64,000 bases of DNA, from assembly GCF_017052465.1 (NCBI RefSeq), contig NZ_JAFHKT010000150.1:62001-126000 (forward strand). Reading direction: 5' to 3'. Made by a program: the position numbers and the translations under genes. This document shows positions 43,939-52,496 of the stretch, in pieces (positions within the stretch are counted from its first letter, which is position 1; each line of letters begins with the position of its first letter). This DNA comes from Arthrobacter pascens (lineage in GTDB: Bacteria; Actinomycetota; Actinomycetes; Actinomycetales; Micrococcaceae). The notes under the pieces were generated by a model, which ran no database searches, had not been told where the DNA came from, and worked only from the letters and a program-made list of their open reading frames with translations.

Positions 43939-44793
43939 ATGAATAGCCCGATCATGATCGCTTGTGCCCACGGGACGTCCAACGCGCAGGGGGCGGCCGA
44001 GGTCAATGCCCTCCGGGACGCCATCGCGGCACTCCGGCCCGGGCTCGATGTCCGCGAAGCGTATGTGGATGTCCAGCAGCCCGATCTTGTGGACGTGATG
44101 GCGGGCCTTCCCGGAGACCCTGCCGCCTCCGCCGTCGTGGTCCCGCTGCTGCTCAGCGTGGGCTATCACGTGAAGGTGGACATTGCGCGGGCGGTCAAGA
44201 GCCGCCCCGGGAGCGTCGCCGCGGCACCGCTTGGCCCTGACCCCCGCCTGGCGGCCCTGTTGGACCAGCGCCTCCGGGAGGCCGGCGTCACCGACAATGA
44301 CTTCGTGGTCCTGGCCGCCGCGGGCTCGTCCAACCCCAACGCGGCCATCAGCGTGGAGAAACTCGCCGAGCAGCTCCGGGCCCTGCGCCCCAACCGGATC
44401 GAGCCTGCCTACGGCGCGTCGGCCAAGCCGTCAGTTCCCGAGGCCGTCGCCATGCTGCGCGAGGAAGCGGCAGGCGGCGCCGGGGCAGGGGAGTCCGCGG
44501 GGGCGGTCGACATGGGCGGGCGCGTCGTCATTGCGTCGTACCTCCTCGCGCCCGGCTACTTCCACGACCAGCTCGCCAAGGCCGGCGCGGACCTGGTCAC
44601 GGCACCGCTGCTGCCGTCGCCGGTGCTCGCCGAGATCGCCCTGGAACGGTTCGACGCCGCGGTGGCAGCGCGTGCGGCTGCCGTTGCCGCCGGACCTGCC
44701 GCCCCGGTTCCGGCGAAAGCCACTCCGGAAGCACAGCCGGCGGGTCCGTTCAAGGCCCTTCGGCAATTCATGACGAAATATTTCCCTAGGTGA
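43939..44793 (+). CDS. Sirohydrochlorin chelatase, CbiX/SirB type
   Basis: Inserts Fe2+ into sirohydrochlorin to make siroheme for the sulfite reductase encoded next; 284 residues. It contains two CbiX-like halves: MIACAHGTSNAQGAAEVNAL with the metal-binding histidine and VVPLLLSVGYHVKVDI, then FVVLAAAGSSNPNA and VIASYLLAPGYFHDQLAKAGAD with a further histidine. A low-complexity alanine-rich tail ends the protein. The ATG at 43939 has no Shine-Dalgarno but TACGCT ends 7 nt upstream, so the mRNA may be leaderless. The open frame upstream of 43939 is an antisense shadow of the TRIC gene. Confidence 0.88.
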   Translation: MNSPIMIACAHGTSNAQGAAEVNALRDAIAALRPGLDVREAYVDVQQPDLVDVMAGLPGDPAASAVVVPLLLSVGYHVKVDIARAVKSRPGSVAAAPLGPDPRLAALLDQRLREAGVTDNDFVVLAAAGSSNPNAAISVEKLAEQLRALRPNRIEPAYGASAKPSVPEAVAMLREEAAGGAGAGESAGAVDMGGRVVIASYLLAPGYFHDQLAKAGADLVTAPLLPSPVLAEIALERFDAAVAARAAAVAAGPAAPVPAKATPEAQPAGPFKALRQFMTKYFPR

Positions 44794-44812
44794 CTTAGCG
44801 TTTCCGGGGCCT

Positions 44813-44842
44813 TTGTGACGGGTTTCCGGGCGGCCCTACAGT
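44813..44842 (+). promoter_or_regulatory. Leaderless promoter of the sulfate-reduction operon
   Basis: TTGTGA (44813-44818), 18-nt spacer, TACAGT (44837-44842), then 6 nt to the ATG at 44849. The layout and the CGGCCCTAC string around the -10 are nearly identical to the promoter of the siroheme synthase gene at 55581-55610. Confidence 0.65.
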
Positions 44843-44848
44843 CGATGC

Positions 44849-46588
44849 ATGACTGATACAGCTCTAGCCGGAGCGGCCACGGACAAGCCCGCGCGCCCAG
44901 CCCGTGCCTCCCGCCCCGCCGCCAAGCCTCACGGCCAGTGGAAGGTGGACGGAACCACCCCGCTGAACGCCAACGAAACCTGGAAGCAGGAAGACGACGG
45001 CCTCAACGTCCGCGAGCGTATCGAGTCCATCTATTCCAAGGAAGGCTTCGACGCGATCCCCGGACAGGACCTGCACGGCAGGTTCCGCTGGTGGGGCCTC
45101 TACACGCAGCGCAAGCCCGGGATCGACGGCGGCAAGACCGCCACGCTTGAGCCTCACGAGCTTGAGGACAAGTACTTCATGCTGCGCGTGCGGATCGACG
45201 GCGGTGCGCTCACCACCGAACAGCTGCGCGTCATCGGCAACATCTCGGTCGACTTCGCCCGTGATTCCGCCGACCTCACGGACCGCCAGAACATCCAGCT
45301 GCACTGGATCCGCGTGGAGGACATCCCCGAGATCTGGACCCGGCTTGAGGGCGTGGGCCTGTCCACCACCGAAGCCTGCGGCGACGTCCCGCGCGTCATT
45401 CTGGGCTCCCCCGTGGCCGGCATCGCCAAGGACGAGATCATCGACCCCACCCCGCTCATCGCCGAGCTGGGGGAGCGCTTCATCGGCAACCCGCTGCTGT
45501 CCAACCTGCCGCGCAAGTACAAGACCGCGATCACCGGCCACCCCAGCCAGGACGTGGTGCACGAGATCAACGACTTCGCACTCGTTGGCGTCAGGCACCC
45601 GGAACTGGGCGTCGGCTACGACCTCTGGGCCGGCGGCGCCCTCTCCACCAACCCCATGTTGGGCAAGCGCCTCGGCGCGTTCGTCACGCCGGAGCAGGCA
45701 GCCGACGTGTGGCTCGGCGTCACCAGCATCTTCCGCGACTACGGCTACCGCCGCATGCGCACCAAGGCGCGCCTGAAGTTCCTGATGGCTGACTGGGGTC
45801 CGGAGAAGTTCCGCCAGATCCTCGAGGACGAATACCTCGGCTACAAGCTGGCTGACGGCCCCGCCGCCCCCAAGCCGTCCACCCCGGGCGACCACGTGGG
45901 CGTGCACGAGCAGAAGGACGGCAAGTTCTTCATCGGCGCCACCCCGGTGGCCGGCCGCCTTTCCGGCACGCAGCTGGTGAAGCTCGCCGACACCCTCGAG
46001 GCCCGCGGCTCCCACCGCCTGCGCACCACGCCGCACCAGAAGCTGGTTGTGCTGGACGTTGCCAAGGACGAGGTCGAACCGCTAGTCGCCGAGCTGGATG
46101 CCCTGGGCCTCTCCGCCCGCCCGTCCGTGTTCCGCCGCGGCACCATCGCCTGCACCGGCATCGAGTACTGCAAGCTGGCCATCGTGGAAACGAAGGTCAC
46201 GGCAGCCACCGCCGTCGCCGAGCTGGAGCGCCGCCTCGCGGACCTGGCCGACAGCGGCCAGCTCCCGCAGGCCCTGTCCCTGCACATCAACGGCTGCCCC
46301 AACTCCTGCGCCCGCATCCAGACCGCGGACATCGGGCTCAAGGGCATGATGCTCCCCACGCCCGACGGCGACCCCACCCCGGGTTTCCAGGTGCACCTGG
46401 GCGGCGGGCTGGCTTCCTCGGACCGCGAAGAGGCCGGCCTCGGACGTACCGTCCGCGGCCTGAAGGTCTACGTGGCCGACCTGCCGGACTACGTGGAGCG
46501 GGTTGTCCGCCGGTTCGTGGCCGACCGCGCCGAAGGCCAGACCTTCGCCGAGTGGGCGCACGCCGCAGATGAGGAGGCACTGCAGTGA
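44849..46588 (+). CDS. Ferredoxin-dependent assimilatory sulfite (nitrite) reductase
   Basis: Six-electron reductase taking sulfite to sulfide, 579 residues. The siroheme/4Fe-4S cysteines are in ACTGIEYCKLA (about 433-440) and NGCPNSCAR (about 480-485). Other family segments are LTDRQNIQLHWIRVEDIPE, ACGDVPRVILGSP and GSHRLRTTPHQKLVVLDV. The N-terminal 35 residues are basic and Ala/Pro-rich. Adjacent APS reductase, ATP sulfurylase, chelatase and ferredoxin reductase genes favour sulfite over nitrite. It is the first gene of a four-gene operon whose junctions overlap by 4, 4 and 1 nt. Confidence 0.93.
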   Translation: MTDTALAGAATDKPARPARASRPAAKPHGQWKVDGTTPLNANETWKQEDDGLNVRERIESIYSKEGFDAIPGQDLHGRFRWWGLYTQRKPGIDGGKTATLEPHELEDKYFMLRVRIDGGALTTEQLRVIGNISVDFARDSADLTDRQNIQLHWIRVEDIPEIWTRLEGVGLSTTEACGDVPRVILGSPVAGIAKDEIIDPTPLIAELGERFIGNPLLSNLPRKYKTAITGHPSQDVVHEINDFALVGVRHPELGVGYDLWAGGALSTNPMLGKRLGAFVTPEQAADVWLGVTSIFRDYGYRRMRTKARLKFLMADWGPEKFRQILEDEYLGYKLADGPAAPKPSTPGDHVGVHEQKDGKFFIGATPVAGRLSGTQLVKLADTLEARGSHRLRTTPHQKLVVLDVAKDEVEPLVAELDALGLSARPSVFRRGTIACTGIEYCKLAIVETKVTAATAVAELERRLADLADSGQLPQALSLHINGCPNSCARIQTADIGLKGMMLPTPDGDPTPGFQVHLGGGLASSDREEAGLGRTVRGLKVYVADLPDYVERVVRRFVADRAEGQTFAEWAHAADEEALQ

Positions 46589-47358
46589 GCAAGCACGCAT
46601 TGGGAATCGACCCGGTGGTCGAGCCTGTCGAGACCCCGGCGGCATCGCCTGCCCCCGCCAAGCGTTCCCACGAGGAGCTCAAGGCCCTGGCCGAGGCCGG
46701 TGCCGCCGAGCTCGGCTGGGTCGCCCCCGCCCGCGACGTGATTGCCTGGGTGGAGCGCAACTTCGAGATGCCCGCCGTCGCCGTCGCCTGCTCCATGGCC
46801 GACGCCGTCCTGCCCGCGCTCGTCGCGGACCAGATTCCCGGCGTCGACGTCCTGTTCCTGGAGACCGGCTACCACTTCGCGGAAACCTACGCCACGCGGG
46901 ACGAAGTGGCCGCGAACCTCCGCGTCAACGTGGTGGACGTGCTCCCGGAGAACACCGTGGAGCAGCAGGACCGGCTGCTGGGCAAGGACCTCTTTGCCCG
47001 CGACGCCGCCCAGTGCTGCGCGCTCCGCAAGGTGGCACCGCTACGCCGCACGCTCTCCGGCTACGAGCTCTGGTTCACCGGTGTGCGCCGCGACGAAGCC
47101 CCCACGCGCACCAACACCCCGCTGGTGACCTGGGACGAAGCCAACGGCCTGGTCAAGGTCAACCCCGTGGCGGCCTGGACGTTCGACCAGCTGGTCCAGT
47201 ACTCCGATGACAACCTCCTTCCCGTCAACCCGCTCCTCTCCCAGGGCTACCCGTCGATCGGATGCCAGCCCTGCACCCGCAAGGTGGCACCCGGCGATGA
47301 TCCCCGCGCCGGACGCTGGGCAGGAACCAACAAGACAGAATGCGGACTACACGTATGA
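46585..47358 (+). CDS. cysH: Adenylylsulfate (APS) reductase, CysH family with Fe-S cysteines
   Basis: Reduces activated sulfate to sulfite, 257 residues. It has the Cys-Cys pair in AAQCCALRKVAPLRR and CxxC in GCQPCTRKV that bind 4Fe-4S in APS-specific enzymes, and the catalytic cysteine in the C-terminal KTECGLHV. No cysC kinase is present, so APS rather than PAPS is the likely substrate. The GTG at 46585 overlaps the sulfite reductase stop by 4 nt. Residues 11-18 (DPVVEPVE) are encoded by a REP-type palindrome, GGTGGTCGAGCCTGTCGAGA (46614-46635), inserted in the non-conserved N-terminus. Confidence 0.93.
   Translation: MSKHALGIDPVVEPVETPAASPAPAKRSHEELKALAEAGAAELGWVAPARDVIAWVERNFEMPAVAVACSMADAVLPALVADQIPGVDVLFLETGYHFAETYATRDEVAANLRVNVVDVLPENTVEQQDRLLGKDLFARDAAQCCALRKVAPLRRTLSGYELWFTGVRRDEAPTRTNTPLVTWDEANGLVKVNPVAAWTFDQLVQYSDDNLLPVNPLLSQGYPSIGCQPCTRKVAPGDDPRAGRWAGTNKTECGLHV
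46614..46635 (+). repeat. REP-type palindrome inside cysH
   Basis: GGTGGTCGAGCCTGTCGAGA-CC is the common actinobacterial REP sequence and here is read in frame as VVEPVET within the poorly conserved N-terminus of CysH. Confidence 0.65.
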
Positions 47359-48302
47359 GCACTTTCCTAACCGAGGAGCCCACCCAGGTGACCGACGTCG
47401 CAGCCTCCACGCGCCTCTCCAGCCTGGACACCCTTGAGTCCGAGGCCATCCACATCATCCGCGAGGTTGTTGCCGAGTTCGAGAAGCCTGCGCTGCTGTT
47501 CTCCGGCGGCAAGGACTCCGTGGTCATGCTGCACCTCGCCACCAAGGCGTTCTGGCCCGGCAAGGTTCCGTTCCCCGTACTGCACGTGGATACCGGCCAT
47601 AACTTCCCCGAGGTGATCGACTTCCGCGACCGGACGGTGGAGCGCCTGGGCCTGAAGCTCGTCGTCGGCTCCGTCCAGGAGTTCATCGACCGCGGCGAGC
47701 TGGCCGAGCGTGCCGACGGCACCCGCAACCCGCTGCAGACCGTTCCGCTGCTGGACGCCATCCAGTCCAACAAGTTCGACGCCGTCTTCGGCGGCGGCCG
47801 CCGTGACGAGGACAAGGCCCGCGCCAAGGAGCGCATCCTGAGCCTCCGCGACGAGTTCGGCCAGTGGGACCCGCGCAACCAGCGCCCCGAGCTGTGGAAC
47901 CTCTACAACGGCCGGCACACCGTGGGCCAGCACGTCCGCGCGTTCCCCATCAGCAACTGGACCGAGCTGGACGTGTGGCGCTACATCGAGCGCGAAAACA
48001 TCGAGCTGCCCGGCCTGTACTACGCCCACGACCGCGAGGTCTTTGCCCGCGACGGCATGTGGCGTGCAGTGGGCGAGGTGTCCCAGCCCCGCCCCGATGA
48101 GGAAGTCATCACCAAGACCGTCCGCTACCGGACCGTCGGCGACATGTCCTGCACCGGCGCCGTTGAATCGTCTGCCGCCACCGTGCGCGACGTCGTGATC
48201 GAAGTTGCCGCCTCCACCATCACCGAACGTGGCGCCACCCGTGCAGATGACCGCATCTCCGAGGCCGCCATGGAAGACCGCAAGAAGGATGGCTATTTCT
48301 AA
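47355..48302 (+). CDS. cysD: Sulfate adenylyltransferase subunit 2
   Basis: Catalytic adenylation subunit of ATP sulfurylase, 315 residues. The PP-loop is LLFSGGKDSVVMLHLA (about 47-62), followed by VLHVDTGHNFPEVIDFRD, FGGGRRDEDKARAKERILS and FPISNWTELDVWRYIERE. The ATG at 47355 overlaps the cysH stop by 4 nt; a longer open frame upstream is inside cysH. Its stop overlaps the cysN ATG by 1 nt. It works as a complex with CysN. Confidence 0.96.
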   Translation: MSTFLTEEPTQVTDVAASTRLSSLDTLESEAIHIIREVVAEFEKPALLFSGGKDSVVMLHLATKAFWPGKVPFPVLHVDTGHNFPEVIDFRDRTVERLGLKLVVGSVQEFIDRGELAERADGTRNPLQTVPLLDAIQSNKFDAVFGGGRRDEDKARAKERILSLRDEFGQWDPRNQRPELWNLYNGRHTVGQHVRAFPISNWTELDVWRYIERENIELPGLYYAHDREVFARDGMWRAVGEVSQPRPDEEVITKTVRYRTVGDMSCTGAVESSAATVRDVVIEVAASTITERGATRADDRISEAAMEDRKKDGYF

Positions 48303-49723
48303 TGAGCACCGAAATCGATACAGCCCGCGCGGCTGCCCTTCTTGACGAGGCACCCCTCGCGCACGCCTCGCTGTTCCGCTTCGCCACTGCAGGATCGGTC
48401 GACGACGGCAAGTCCACCCTGGTGGGCCGCCTCCTTCACGACTCCAAGGCGATCCTCGCCGACCAGCTCGACGCCGTTGCCCGCACCTCCGCGGACCGCG
48501 GCTTCGGCGGCTCGGCTGGCGGCATCGACCTCGCCCTGCTGACCGACGGCCTGCGTGCCGAGCGCGAGCAGGGCATCACCATCGACGTCGCCTACCGCTA
48601 CTTCGCCACGGACCGCCGCAGCTTCATCCTCGCGGACTGCCCCGGGCACGTGCAGTACACCAAGAACACGGTGACTGGCGCGTCCACGGCGGATGCCGTC
48701 GTCGTGCTCATCGACGCCCGCAAGGGTGTCCTGGAGCAGACCCGCCGCCACCTGTCCGTGCTGCAGCTCCTTCGCGTGGCGCATGTGATCGTGGCCGTAA
48801 ACAAGATCGACCTCGTGGACTTCAGCGAATCGGTGTTCCGCGAGATCGAAGCCGATGTCCAGAAGGTGGGCCGCGAACTCGGCCTCGGATCCGATGGCAT
48901 CACTGACCTGCTGGTGGTTCCGGTTTCCGCGCTCGACGGCGACAACGTGGTGGAGCGCTCGGAGCGCACCCCCTGGTACACCGGGCCGGCGCTGCTCGAG
49001 GTGCTCGAGACGCTGCCCGCCGCCGACGAACTCGAAAGCCACCTGGAAAGCTTCCGCTTCCCGGTGCAGCTGGTCATCCGGCCCCAGGGAGCCCTTGCCC
49101 CTGACGCCGTTGCCGCCGGACTCGACACAGAGGCGTACCGGGATTACCGCGCCTACGCCGGGCAGATCACCGAGGGCTCGGTCAAGGTGGGGGACAAGGT
49201 CAGCGTGCTGACGCCCGGCCAGGACCCGCGCACCACAACTGTGATCGGCATCGACTTCGCCGGGGCTGAACTGCTGGAAGCCGCCGCGCCGCAGTCCGTG
49301 GCGATCCGCCTTGCCGACGAGTTCGACGTGGCCCGCGGTGACACCATCGCAGCTGCCGGGACTGTCCGCGAAAGCTCCGCCGACCTGTACGCAGCGCTTT
49401 GCTGGCTGTCCCCGAAGCCGCTCCGCGAGGGCGCCAAGGTACTGGTCAAGCACGGCGCCCGCACCGTCCAGGCGCTGGTCCGCAGCGTGAGCGGCAAGCT
49501 GGACCTTGCCACCTTCAACCTCGAAGGCGCATCCAGCCTGGAGCTCAACGACATCGGCCACGCACAGCTCCGGCTCGCCGCGCCGCTGCCGCTGGAGAAC
49601 TACCTGCACCACCGCCGCACCGGCGCGTTCCTGGTGATCGACCCGCTGGACGGCAACACCCTCGCTGCGGGCCTGGTCAAGGACCACCCGGGCGACCACG
49701 AGGACGAGCGCTACTCGATCTAA
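48302..49723 (+). CDS. cysN: Sulfate adenylyltransferase subunit 1 (GTPase)
   Basis: Regulatory GTPase subunit of ATP sulfurylase, 473 residues. G1 is SVDDGKSTLVGRLLHD (about 31-46), the G2 region REQGITIDVAYRYF, G3 DCPGHVQYTKN, and G4 NKIDLVD, followed by two beta-barrel domains. The length shows it lacks the C-terminal CysC (APS kinase) domain found in CysNC fusions, which agrees with APS-type reduction by CysH. It is the last gene of the operon, followed by a 33-bp-arm inverted repeat. Confidence 0.95.
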   Translation: MSTEIDTARAAALLDEAPLAHASLFRFATAGSVDDGKSTLVGRLLHDSKAILADQLDAVARTSADRGFGGSAGGIDLALLTDGLRAEREQGITIDVAYRYFATDRRSFILADCPGHVQYTKNTVTGASTADAVVVLIDARKGVLEQTRRHLSVLQLLRVAHVIVAVNKIDLVDFSESVFREIEADVQKVGRELGLGSDGITDLLVVPVSALDGDNVVERSERTPWYTGPALLEVLETLPAADELESHLESFRFPVQLVIRPQGALAPDAVAAGLDTEAYRDYRAYAGQITEGSVKVGDKVSVLTPGQDPRTTTVIGIDFAGAELLEAAAPQSVAIRLADEFDVARGDTIAAAGTVRESSADLYAALCWLSPKPLREGAKVLVKHGARTVQALVRSVSGKLDLATFNLEGASSLELNDIGHAQLRLAAPLPLENYLHHRRTGAFLVIDPLDGNTLAAGLVKDHPGDHEDERYSI

Positions 49724-49727
49724 CACT

Positions 49728-49793
49728 GAGGTCGCCGGAAACGTGCGAGATCGCCGCAAATTTGCGGCGACTTCACACGCTTCCGGCGACTTC
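49728..49793. repeat. 33-bp-arm imperfect inverted repeat without loop
   Basis: 49728-49760 and 49761-49793 are reverse complements with about six mismatches. The centre TCGCCGCAAATTTGCGGCGA is a perfect 20-bp palindrome, and GTCGCCGGAA recurs at the outer ends. It follows cysN and could end its transcript, but has no U-run. Confidence 0.85.
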
Positions 49794-49856
49794 GCTGTTT
49801 GCGGGCCCTTGCCGCCCCACGCCCTGCCCACCATCATCAGGTGTGGGAGGCGAAAC

Positions 49857-51023
49857 GTGGAGACCATCAACAGCAAGCTCATCAACTGGGCGTCCATCCT
49901 GGATGACAAGACGCGCGAGCAGGCGCTGGCAACGGCCCGGCTTCCCTTCATCTACCCGCATCTGGCGCTGATGCCCGACGCCCACCTGGGCAAAGGCGCC
50001 ACTGTCGGCTCCGTCATCCCGACGCTCGGGGCCATCATTCCCGCCGCTGTGGGCGTTGACATCGGCTGCGGAATGATCGCCGTCAGGACGCAGTACGCGC
50101 TGAAAGACCTGCCCCAGGACCGGAAACGGTTGCGCGAGGACATAGAGCGCGTCATTCCGCTGTCCGCGGGCCACAACAACCGGACAGTCCTCGCCACGGC
50201 CCAACCGCGCATCGCGGAACTGAGAAAACTGGCCGCCAAAGCCGGGTTTGATCCGGGCCACTATGTGGCGAAGTGGGACCTGCAGCTGGGCTCGCTCGGA
50301 TCCGGAAACCACTTTATCGAGGTATGCGTGGACGAGACGGATGCCGTCTGGCTGTTCCTGCACTCAGGGTCCCGAGGGATCGGCAACAAGATCGCGCAGC
50401 ACCACATCAACGTGGCGCGTCGGCTGGCGGCAGCCAAAGGCACTGTCCTTCCGGACCCGGACCTGGCCTCCCTGGACGAGGGCACGGCGGAATTCACGCA
50501 CTACATCAAGGAGCTCCGCTGGGCCCAGCGCTTTGCCCTGCTGAACCGTGAGGAAATGATGGACCGCGTCATCACCCAGTTCGGCCGCTGGGTGGGCGGC
50601 CCGGTCCGCGAGAGGGAGCGAATCAACTGCCACCACAACTTCACGCAGCAGGAAACCCACTATGGAAAGTCCGTCTGGGTGTCGCGGAAGGGGGCCATCA
50701 AAGCCGAAGCGGGGGATCCGGGGCTGATTCCCGGGTCCATGGGCACAGCCTCCTACGTTGTGGAGGGGCTTGGCAACCCCGTGTCCCTGAACTCGTCGCC
50801 GCACGGTGCGGGCCGGGAATACTCCCGGAATGCGGCGCGCAGGACGTTCTCCCTGGCCGAGCTGAAGCAGGCTATGCACGGCATCGAATTCCGCGTCACG
50901 GAGGCCTTCATTGACGAGATTCCTGCGGCCTACAAGCCGATCGACCAGGTCATGCACGATGCCGCAGACCTCGTCACGGTGCGCCACCGGCTGCGGCAGA
51001 TCATCAACGTCAAGGGGGACTGA
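49857..51023 (+). CDS. rtcB: RtcB-family RNA ligase
   Basis: GTP- and Mn2+-dependent RNA ligase joining 2',3'-cyclic phosphate or 3'-phosphate to 5'-OH ends; 388 residues, the short form. Metal- and guanylate-site segments include MPDAHLGKGATVGSVIP, GVDIGCGMIAV, DLQLGSLGSGNHFIEV, FLHSGSRGIGNKIAQHHI and the C-terminal SSPHGAGREYSRNAA with the guanylated histidine. The GTG at 49857 has GGGAGG 6 nt upstream; codons further upstream run through the inverted repeat. No archease, RtcA or RtcR gene is seen. The aminotransferase gene starts 16 nt after its stop. Confidence 0.94.
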   Translation: METINSKLINWASILDDKTREQALATARLPFIYPHLALMPDAHLGKGATVGSVIPTLGAIIPAAVGVDIGCGMIAVRTQYALKDLPQDRKRLREDIERVIPLSAGHNNRTVLATAQPRIAELRKLAAKAGFDPGHYVAKWDLQLGSLGSGNHFIEVCVDETDAVWLFLHSGSRGIGNKIAQHHINVARRLAAAKGTVLPDPDLASLDEGTAEFTHYIKELRWAQRFALLNREEMMDRVITQFGRWVGGPVRERERINCHHNFTQQETHYGKSVWVSRKGAIKAEAGDPGLIPGSMGTASYVVEGLGNPVSLNSSPHGAGREYSRNAARRTFSLAELKQAMHGIEFRVTEAFIDEIPAAYKPIDQVMHDAADLVTVRHRLRQIINVKGD

Positions 51024-51039
51024 AGGATTGGAGGATGTC

Positions 51040-52353
51040 GTGAACCTCGATGAACTGGTCTTCCACCCCTGGGCGTTGCAGGGGCCGCGCGACGTGCCTA
51101 CCTTTGTCGGTGGGTCCGGGAGTTACCTCATCGACGCCAACGGACGGCGCTACCTGGATTTCACCTCGCAACTGGTGTTCACCAACCTCGGTCACCAACA
51201 TCCGCGCATCGTCGCTGCGATCAAGGAGCAAGCCGACCGTCTGTGCACGCTCGCACCCAGCCACGCGTCCGACGTCCGGGGCGAGGCGGCACGGATGATT
51301 GTGGAGGTCGCGCCGGAGGGCCTCGGGCACGTGCTGTTCACCACCGGCGGAACGGAGGCCATCGAGCATGCGGTCCGAATGGCACGCCTTTGTACCGGTC
51401 GACCGAAAGTGCTCGCCGCTTACCGCTCGTACCATGGCTCGACGGCGGCATCGATCCACCTCACCGGCGATCCCCGCCGCTGGGCCTCGGACACCGGCGC
51501 GGCCGGAGCCGTCCATTTCTTCGGTCCTTTCCTGTACCGGTCGGCATTCGGGTCGAGGGACCCGGAGGAAGAGTCCGAGCGGGCGCTGGCCCATCTCGAG
51601 CAGGTGATCCTCCTGGAAGGCCCGTCGACGATCGCCGGTCTGGTCCTGGAATCGGTGATCGGCAGTTCCGGCGTCATCGTCCCGCCGGCCGGCTACCTGC
51701 GCGGAGTCCGCGAGCTGTGCGACCGCCACGGTATCGTCTATATCGCCGACGAGGTGATGGTCGGCTTCGGACGCACGGGAGCCTGGTTCGGCGTCGACCA
51801 CGATGGCGTGTCACCCGACCTGATGGCGTTCGCGAAGGGAGTGAACTCCGGGTACGTGCCGCTGGGCGGGGTACTGGTCGGCGACGCGATCTACGAGATG
51901 TTCACCAAACGTCCCTACCCCGCGGGCATGACGTACAGCGGCCACCCACTCGCCTGTGCCGCCGCCGTCGGCGCCATCAGCGCGATGCACGAGGAGGGCA
52001 CCGTCGCGGCAGCTGCCCGCCTCGGCGCGGACGTCCTCGGGCCAGGACTCCGGGAGCTTGCCGCCAAGCACGAGTCTGTCGGCGACGTCCGCGGGATCGG
52101 CGGCCTCTGGACCGTCGAACTCGTCCGCGACCGGCGGACCAAAGAGCCGCTCGTGCCGACAGGAGCCACCGGCACGGCGAACGCGCCGATGGTCTCCTTC
52201 GCCAGGGCATGCCTGGACCGGGGATTGTTGCCGCTGACCGTGGGCAACCGGGTCAACGTCGCTCCTCCCCTCAACGTGACCGACTCCGACGCCGCCGCGG
52301 GCCTGGCCATCCTGGACGACGCCCTGGCAGCAGCCGACACATACCTCGCCTAG
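51040..52353 (+). CDS. Class-III aminotransferase, possibly taurine:2-oxoglutarate type
   Basis: PLP enzyme of 437 residues. Class-III hallmarks are YLDFTSQLVFTNLGHQHPRI, FTTGGTEAIEHAVRMAR, YRSYHGSTAASIHLTGDPRR, the cofactor aspartate in YIADEVMVGFGRTGAW and the Schiff-base lysine in LMAFAKGVNSGYVPLGG. The FTSQLV, LTGDPRRW and LCTLAPSH segments recall taurine/omega-amino-acid transaminases, and a sulfonate-type ABC importer lies next door, so taurine is a reasonable guess but not shown. The GTG at 51040 has GGAGG five bases upstream. No sulfoacetaldehyde acetyltransferase (xsc) is in the window. Confidence 0.82.
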   Translation: MNLDELVFHPWALQGPRDVPTFVGGSGSYLIDANGRRYLDFTSQLVFTNLGHQHPRIVAAIKEQADRLCTLAPSHASDVRGEAARMIVEVAPEGLGHVLFTTGGTEAIEHAVRMARLCTGRPKVLAAYRSYHGSTAASIHLTGDPRRWASDTGAAGAVHFFGPFLYRSAFGSRDPEEESERALAHLEQVILLEGPSTIAGLVLESVIGSSGVIVPPAGYLRGVRELCDRHGIVYIADEVMVGFGRTGAWFGVDHDGVSPDLMAFAKGVNSGYVPLGGVLVGDAIYEMFTKRPYPAGMTYSGHPLACAAAVGAISAMHEEGTVAAAARLGADVLGPGLRELAAKHESVGDVRGIGGLWTVELVRDRRTKEPLVPTGATGTANAPMVSFARACLDRGLLPLTVGNRVNVAPPLNVTDSDAAAGLAILDDALAAADTYLA

Positions 52354-52460
52354 GTCCGGTCCGCCGAAGGGCGTGGGCGGCGGGCGCTCAGATAACGCAG
52401 GCTGGAGCGCGTCCGAATGTGACGTTAGATGAACGCGCGTGACCCCCGGTTTCCGAGCCA

Positions 52461-52490
52461 TTGAACCGGGTTAATGACACTCCCTATGGT
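52461..52490 (+). promoter_or_regulatory. Leaderless promoter of the sulfonate ABC operon
   Basis: TTGAAC (52461-52466), 18-nt spacer, TATGGT (52485-52490), then 6 nt to the ATG at 52497. CCGGTTTC/GAACCGG around 52447-52470 gives an inverted repeat over the -35, a possible operator. TGTGACG at about 52421 recurs near other sulfur promoters. Confidence 0.65.
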
Positions 52491-52496
52491 GAATTC

